In this document: positions 32,367 to 33,267 of the stretch, piece by piece
Layout: the number at the start of each line of letters is the position of its first letter
How positions within the stretch are numbered: position 1 is the stretch's first letter
DNA from: Roridomyces roridus
Lineage: Eukaryota > Basidiomycota > Agaricomycetes > Agaricales > Mycenaceae
DNA length: 33,267 bases
Direction: 5' to 3'
Assembly (NCBI GenBank): GCA_029378245.1
Contig: JARKIF010000290.1
Location: 1 to 33,267 of the forward strand
Position numbers and translations under genes: made by a program
The notes under the pieces: generated by a model
What the model was told of the DNA's origin: nothing
The model's database searches: none
Seen by the model: the letters and a program-made list of their open reading frames with translations, nothing else

Positions 32367-33080
32367 TGGTGGGGATGGAGACAACTTCAAGTTGGTTGGG
32401 GAAGCTTAAATAGTTTTCAAGAAGATCCCGATGCTCAGCGCTTGTATCCGTCTCGATGTCAAAGAGGCGCCCAGCACAAGCGCCGAAAGACGTGGCTCCG
32501 AGCCTCCGACTCGTATTGGGATAGATCGTCAACAGATATCCAAATAGACGCCACGGACGTGTCACTCTTCCACATGCCAACATTGGCCCAATTCTTTCAA
32601 GAGAGGGCACAAGCCCTGGTGGGCTCAGTCAGCTCACATAGGATCCTCCTTTACGCGCTTTTCTCCTTCGTCGCGGTCTCGGCCTCGATAATAAATGCTC
32701 TCCGAAACTACAGCAACTTCTACTTCCGTGGCCATCTACCTTTCCAAAAGCAGCCGCAGTGTTCTTGTGAGCTCGGGACAACGTGTATTCCATTCGTCCG
32801 CTGAGTCTGCTAGGTCCTCGCAAACTTTGGGTTTCTGGTCGCGTTATTGGCGGCACATGTGGTCCAGAAGATCTTCTTCGGTCCTTTGCGACCCAGCGAA
32901 ATTGATGGTCGGTCCGTTGGCCAGCTGCGCTCATTCTGTTGACACTAGCACAGCGACTCTACGATCGTCTTTGGTTCTTTGTCACCGAGTCCCTCCTCGC
33001 ATTCACTATATTCCGCGATGAATTCGACACAACATCGTCTTCATGTTCGCATTCCTGCTTTTCGTGAAATCTTCCACTGG
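31430..33080. other. Indel-rich zone at the right end of the window
   Basis: In both genes here conserved protein blocks switch frame without introns. In the amidohydrolase there is one extra base in a C7 run (31433-31439), a gain/loss pair near 31647 and 31670, and further breaks near 31928, 32112 and 32267. In HRD1 there is one extra base near 32720 and further breaks near 33025 and 33070. Most lie in runs of one base. The density drops sharply left of 31.4 kb. Confidence 0.7.
32367..32573. promoter_or_regulatory. Divergent promoter, amidohydrolase / HRD1
   Basis: This 207-bp spacer between divergent ATGs is the largest clean intergenic interval of the window. It can be partly read as open frame on the plus strand (from 32442), but without conserved sequence before the HRD1 start. 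No TATA box or RNA gene is evident. Confidence 0.5.
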
Positions 33081-33267
33081 ATTGCAGCCGACCGCATCGA
33101 ATGGGTTGGTGTCCCTCGCTGAAACTGGGATGCTCGCTGACGTTGCCCAAAGATGGACCAAAGGCCATATCCTGGCCCCTCGCTCGTTTTCCACGTTCGG
33201 ATGACTACTATTTTTCCTCCTTTGGGCCACGGACCTCGTTCTTTTCATAATTGCGGTGGATACGATA
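32574..33267 (+). CDS. HRD1: ERAD E3 ubiquitin ligase HRD1/synoviolin, N-terminal part (truncated by window end, frame breaks)
   Basis: This is the multi-pass ER membrane RING ligase that retrotranslocates and ubiquitinates misfolded proteins. Only the membrane part is present; the RING domain would lie beyond the edge. The start is 'MPTLAQFFQERAQ', leading into the first membrane helix and 'NALRNYSNFY'. Next come 'VAIYLSKSSRSVLV', 'FGFLVALLAAHVVQKIFFG', 'RLYDRLWFFVTESLLAFTI' and 'FRDEFD', 'FHWIAADRIEW' and 'MDQRPYPGPS', all characteristic of Hrd1. Likely introns are 32767-32813, about 32908-32948 and 33105-33152. The blocks lie in different frames: there is one extra base near 32720 and breaks near 33025 and 33070. 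These fall in the right-end indel zone and probably reflect sequence quality. Confidence 0.85.

Noticed and set aside
32442..32573. Extra N-terminal coding sequence for HRD1.
   Set aside because: The sequence before the ATG at 32574 is unlike any Hrd1 start, and the membrane helix normally begins close to the N-terminus.

Overview
This window is nuclear DNA from a filamentous basidiomycete, probably of the Agaricomycetes. The evidence is dense introns of about 45-57 nt with GT(A/G)NGT donors and CTAAC/CTGAC-like branch sites, very short gene spacing, no operon-type ribosome sites, and protein families typical of that group (giant DUF3712 protein, HbrB TORC2 subunit, DysF peroxin, DUF2439-fused Rad54-type helicase). 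I cannot fix the genus. Twelve genes fill the window. The first and last run off the edges, and no gene-free stretch exceeds about 210 bp. All exon joins below were worked out by hand from splice consensus, reading phase and family motifs. For most genes the exon lengths sum to a multiple of three.

Layout. 1-8415 (+): 3' part of a giant repeated DUF3712 (Tag1-like vacuolar) protein ending in an Ala/Ser/Pro tail. 8542-9673 (-): GPI mannosyltransferase 2 (GPI18/PIG-V). 9672-11044 (+): Pex28-32-type DysF peroxin, whose ATG overlaps that of GPI18. 11068-12366 (-): isoaspartyl peptidase/L-asparaginase. 12530-13953 (-): mitochondrial tRNA t6A enzyme QRI7. 14120-15581 (+): HbrB/Bit61-like TORC2 subunit. 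15624-16177 (-): unknown 169-aa protein. 16219-17491 (+): short LETM1-like mitochondrial protein. 17525-22055 (-): SKI3. 22067-23489 (-): QTRT2. 23540-25483 (+): CCT8. 25555-29759 (+): RDH54/RAD54B-like. 29901-32366 (-): YtcJ-type amidohydrolase with a membrane anchor. 32574-33267 (+): start of HRD1.

The genes are mostly unrelated housekeeping functions: GPI anchors, peroxisomes, tRNA modification, TOR signalling, mitochondrial inner membrane, RNA decay, chaperonin, recombination and ERAD. I see no gene cluster, mobile element, CRISPR array or RNA gene. I did not find a convincing new multi-gene system. The most notable features are structural: extreme compaction (overlapping divergent ATGs, an 11-bp tandem gap, 41- and 50-bp divergent spacers), three GC-AG introns, one 33-nt intron and two stop-free 3n introns.

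Single-base frame breaks are dense in the first ~1.7 kb and the last ~1.9 kb and almost absent between. That fits a complete contig with poorly covered ends, although local gene decay is not excluded.
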